This document shows positions 61,155-64,000 of a stretch of DNA of 64,000 nt, one piece after another (position 1 is the stretch's first letter; each line of letters opens with the position of its first letter). Under the pieces are notes generated by a model. That model searched no databases, was not told the DNA's origin, and worked only from the letters and a program-made list of their open reading frames with translations. The translations under genes were made by a program, and so were the position numbers. This DNA is from Nostoc sp. S13. GTDB lineage: Bacteria > Cyanobacteriota > Cyanobacteriia > Cyanobacteriales > Nostocaceae. Where the stretch lies: contig NZ_JAQYWQ010000013.1 of assembly GCF_029379315.1 (NCBI RefSeq), positions 1 to 64,000 on the forward strand, written 5' to 3'.

Positions 61155-62594
61155 TTATCCTTCTGTGACTTCTGTGAAAGCTTCGCTGCTTTGTTCCTCT
61201 GTCTGAGGTGCATCAGCATCCGCATCAGATTCTACGGCTTCCGTTTCCTCTGTGGGACTCAAGGAGCCTTCGGGTACAAGTTCAACTGAGGAGTGTTCTA
61301 AGAGCCAATCGATGATTTTTTCGGTTAATAGTTCGTTTTCCACGATTGACCGCAGTTTATCTTCATCAACGTCTTGTTCCTCCGAGTATTGCTGTAAAAG
61401 TTCTGTGACTCTGGCTGCGATTTCTTCTGGTGTTACCTCGATAGATTCGCGTTTACCGATTTCCCGCAAGGACAAGGAGCGCTTGATGCGTTCAATTGCC
61501 TCAGTGCGCGATCGCTGTCGCAACTGAGCAATAATATCTTGAGTAAACAAATTCCTCACATCTAGTCCCTGCTGAGACAGTCGGATTGCTGTTTGCGTTA
61601 GCATTGCATCGACTTCTTGCTCAATCAATGTTTCTGGTAAGTCAACTTCTACGTGCTTGAGCAGTTCCGTTAACAAGGCTTCTTGCTTATTTGTCTTTGT
61701 TTTGTCGTCCGCCTCTTTTTGATATCGCTCTACCAAGGAAGCGCGTAATTCATCTAAGGTTTCAAAATCGCTGATTTCTTGGGCTAAATCGTCATTTACT
61801 TCTGGTAGCTCCTTTTCCTTCAGTTCTTTGAGCGTTACAGTGAAAGTTGCCGCTTTTCCAGCTAATTCTTCATTAGCATACGGATCTGGGAACTGCGCCG
61901 CAATTTCTTTGGTTTCTTCCGGATTCATCCCCACTATTCCCAAAATAAAGCCTGGAATAAACTTATCTTCTTGCAACTCAACTTGAAAATCAGTTGCTTC
62001 GGCTCCGGGAATAGGTTCTGGTTCGGCTGTTTCGTCTTCACCCTCGACTTTGGAGAATACACCCTTAAAATCGACTACGGCAATATCGGCGATTTGGGCT
62101 GCACGTCCTTCCACAGGAATCAATGTCGCCAATTCTTGACGTTCCTTATCCAGTGTGTTCTCGACTCGTTCTGGATCGAACTTGACTTCTTCAGCTTGGA
62201 AAAGCAAATCAGTGTACTGCACTAGATTCACTTCTGGTTCTACATCGACAGCAGCCGAAATCGTCAGGGCTTTTCCAGGTTCATAATTCTTAATCAAATC
62301 TTCAAAGGAGGAGCGCAACTGCGGCTGACCGATTGCCAGGATAGCTTCTTGTTTGACTGCTTGCTCAATGCCATCTTGAATTAGTTCTTCCAGCGCTGCT
62401 GCCTTGATTCGAGTTGTACCCAGCCGTTGTAATAATATCGGGCGAGGCACCTTGCCTTTACGAAACCCAGGAATATTGGCAGTACTCGCTAAGTTTTTAA
62501 TCACCTTTTCGTAAGTTTGCTTGGTAATTTCCGGCGTAATCTCTATTTCCAGGCCAATTTGGCTGGCGGGAAGTTTTTCCTGGGTGACTTTCAT
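61155..62594 (-). CDS. tig: Trigger factor
   Basis: MKVTQEKLPASQIGLEIEITPEITKQTYEKVIKNLASTANIPGFRKGKVPRPILLQRLG; central PPIase and C-terminal domain. Confidence 0.96.
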   Translation of the reverse strand: MKVTQEKLPASQIGLEIEITPEITKQTYEKVIKNLASTANIPGFRKGKVPRPILLQRLGTTRIKAAALEELIQDGIEQAVKQEAILAIGQPQLRSSFEDLIKNYEPGKALTISAAVDVEPEVNLVQYTDLLFQAEEVKFDPERVENTLDKERQELATLIPVEGRAAQIADIAVVDFKGVFSKVEGEDETAEPEPIPGAEATDFQVELQEDKFIPGFILGIVGMNPEETKEIAAQFPDPYANEELAGKAATFTVTLKELKEKELPEVNDDLAQEISDFETLDELRASLVERYQKEADDKTKTNKQEALLTELLKHVEVDLPETLIEQEVDAMLTQTAIRLSQQGLDVRNLFTQDIIAQLRQRSRTEAIERIKRSLSLREIGKRESIEVTPEEIAARVTELLQQYSEEQDVDEDKLRSIVENELLTEKIIDWLLEHSSVELVPEGSLSPTEETEAVESDADADAPQTEEQSSEAFTEVTEG

Positions 62595-63198
62595 GCTTCG
62601 TCTCTAGTTTTCTGGTATTTTATACTCCGAGTACACACAAGACGCAATAAAATAATTGTTTGCGTTTATCCCTTGATGTCTCTTACGGGCAATGGGGAGT
62701 TTGCCAAAAGGTCTGATGACATCCAAGGATGTTTGTCCTGGGGCAAAGATCCAGTTTACTGCCAATGACCAAGGACTTAACATTTTACCTTCATAACAAT
62801 TTGGACATTGGGGATTGGGCATAGTTATTTTTTCTTCCCTCATCTCCCTGATCTCCCCACTCACTCTGAAACTTAGGAATTAATTATTCACTAGGCTAAT
62901 GCCGTGATATCCTGGTTCTCAGCGAGTGGTTAGTACCCTCAAGTTAAAGTTATTATTAAGTTGTGGTACGAGAACGCATCTGTTGCCTAGCCCCATAGCT
63001 CAGTTTTATGTTCTGCTAGTTTTATGCACTTCGATCCTAGTATATTCATCATCTTGGTAAGCAACTTTGCAGCCAAGATATTTGTTGCCTTACAGGTGGG
63101 ATGTCTATTAAACGTCTAAGTGCAGATATCTTTATTTTTCTGCTAAATGGCGGTTTGTTGTATAATAATATATACTTTAAAACAATGGATAAATCGGA

Positions 63199-63229
63199 TA
63201 ACTATTGTTGTAGAATGCAACAATAGTTA
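63199..63229. promoter_or_regulatory. Hairpin TAACTATTGTTG-tagaatg-CAACAATAGTTA upstream of asd
   Basis: 12-bp perfect arms ~180 bp before the asd start. Confidence 0.5.
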
Positions 63230-63405
63230 ACTTATTAAATAGTCAAGAAAATAAATGTATTAAATCTATAAAGATGGACTAAATTAGAGAAAAATCTAAA
63301 TCTATTCAAAATGTATTTTCAAGACTGCGATCGCTATTTAAATATAAGTAAATTGTCAATTGCTCCAAAAAATTCCAGAGAAATCCCTTAAAGGAGGAAG
63401 CAAGT

Positions 63406-64000
63406 TTGTCGAAATCCTATCGTGTAGCTATTTTGGGAGCGACTGGTGCAGTTGGCACAGAGTTGCTGGAATTATTAGAAAGCCGTAATTTTCCTGTTGC
63501 TGACTTAAAGTTATTAGCATCAGAGCGGAGTGTCGGGCGATCGCTACGGTTTAAAGGGGAAAATATACTAGTAGAGGAAGTTAGTGATCGCGCCTTTGAA
63601 AATGTCGATATAGTACTAGCTAGTGCAGGTGGTTCCACATCCAAAACTTGGGCAGCAGTTGCTGTTCAAAAGGGCGCAGTGGTAATTGACAACTCCAGTG
63701 CCTTTCGGATGAATCCGAAAGTTCCTCTAGTAGTACCAGAGGTGAATCCACTAGCCGCAGCTAATCACCAAGGCATTATTGCCAACCCCAACTGCACAAC
63801 AATTTTAATGACTTTGGTCGTCTGGCCATTGCATAAAGTTAAACCAGTGCAACGCATCGTAGCCTCAACCTATCAATCTGCTAGTGGTGCTGGTGCTCGA
63901 GCAATGGCAGAAGTCAAAACCCAAACAAGCGCTATACTACAAGGACAGCCGCCAGTTGCCGAAATATTGCCTTACCCATTGGCATTTAATTTATTCCCGC
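63406..64000 (+). CDS. asd: Aspartate-semialdehyde dehydrogenase, 5' part cut by window end
   Basis: TTG start behind AAAGGAGGAAG SD; SKSYRVAILGATGAVGTELLELLESRNFPV; NPNCTTILM (active-site Cys). Confidence 0.93.
   Translation, partial: MSKSYRVAILGATGAVGTELLELLESRNFPVADLKLLASERSVGRSLRFKGENILVEEVSDRAFENVDIVLASAGGSTSKTWAAVAVQKGAVVIDNSSAFRMNPKVPLVVPEVNPLAAANHQGIIANPNCTTILMTLVVWPLHKVKPVQRIVASTYQSASGAGARAMAEVKTQTSAILQGQPPVAEILPYPLAFNLFP

Noticed and set aside
62604-62864. 86-aa minus-strand ORF upstream of tig
   Set aside because: Overlaps heptamer-like repeats (MPNPQCPNCYEG) and lacks protein-like features.

Overview
Chromosomal window from a heterocystous (Nostoc/Anabaena-type) cyanobacterium; HIP1 octamers (GCGATCGC) are abundant. 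Core genes recognised: chlH, tsaB, mrdA (PBP2), potA-like ATPase, mlaE-type permease, ggt, the fbp-tal-zwf-opcA cluster, an S1-domain protein, tig-clpP-clpX, the 5' part of asd, and one tRNA-Val(CAC) with a poorly paired D-stem. Accessory content: a type II R-M pair (C5 methyltransferase plus a TdeIII-like nuclease), toxin-antitoxin and Uma2 remnants, a TPR-CHAT protein, a haemagglutinin/TPS exoprotein, an RTX-like protein, an amber-interrupted RAYT transposase and a TIR-GUN4 fusion. The strongest structural signal is a 21-bp element sitting exactly inside split HIP1 octamers (GCG|21 bp|ATCGC). It occurs in both orientations. Two insertions put an in-frame stop into a gene, and an unoccupied copy of one target repeat is in the same window. 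There are also several MITE-like families (three with identifiable terminal inverted repeats), REP-like double hairpins on both sides of the RAYT locus, heptamer (STRR-like) arrays, a 7 x 20-bp palindromic array and a 63-bp tandem array. Everything was read by eye from the sequence and ORF track; no searches were run.
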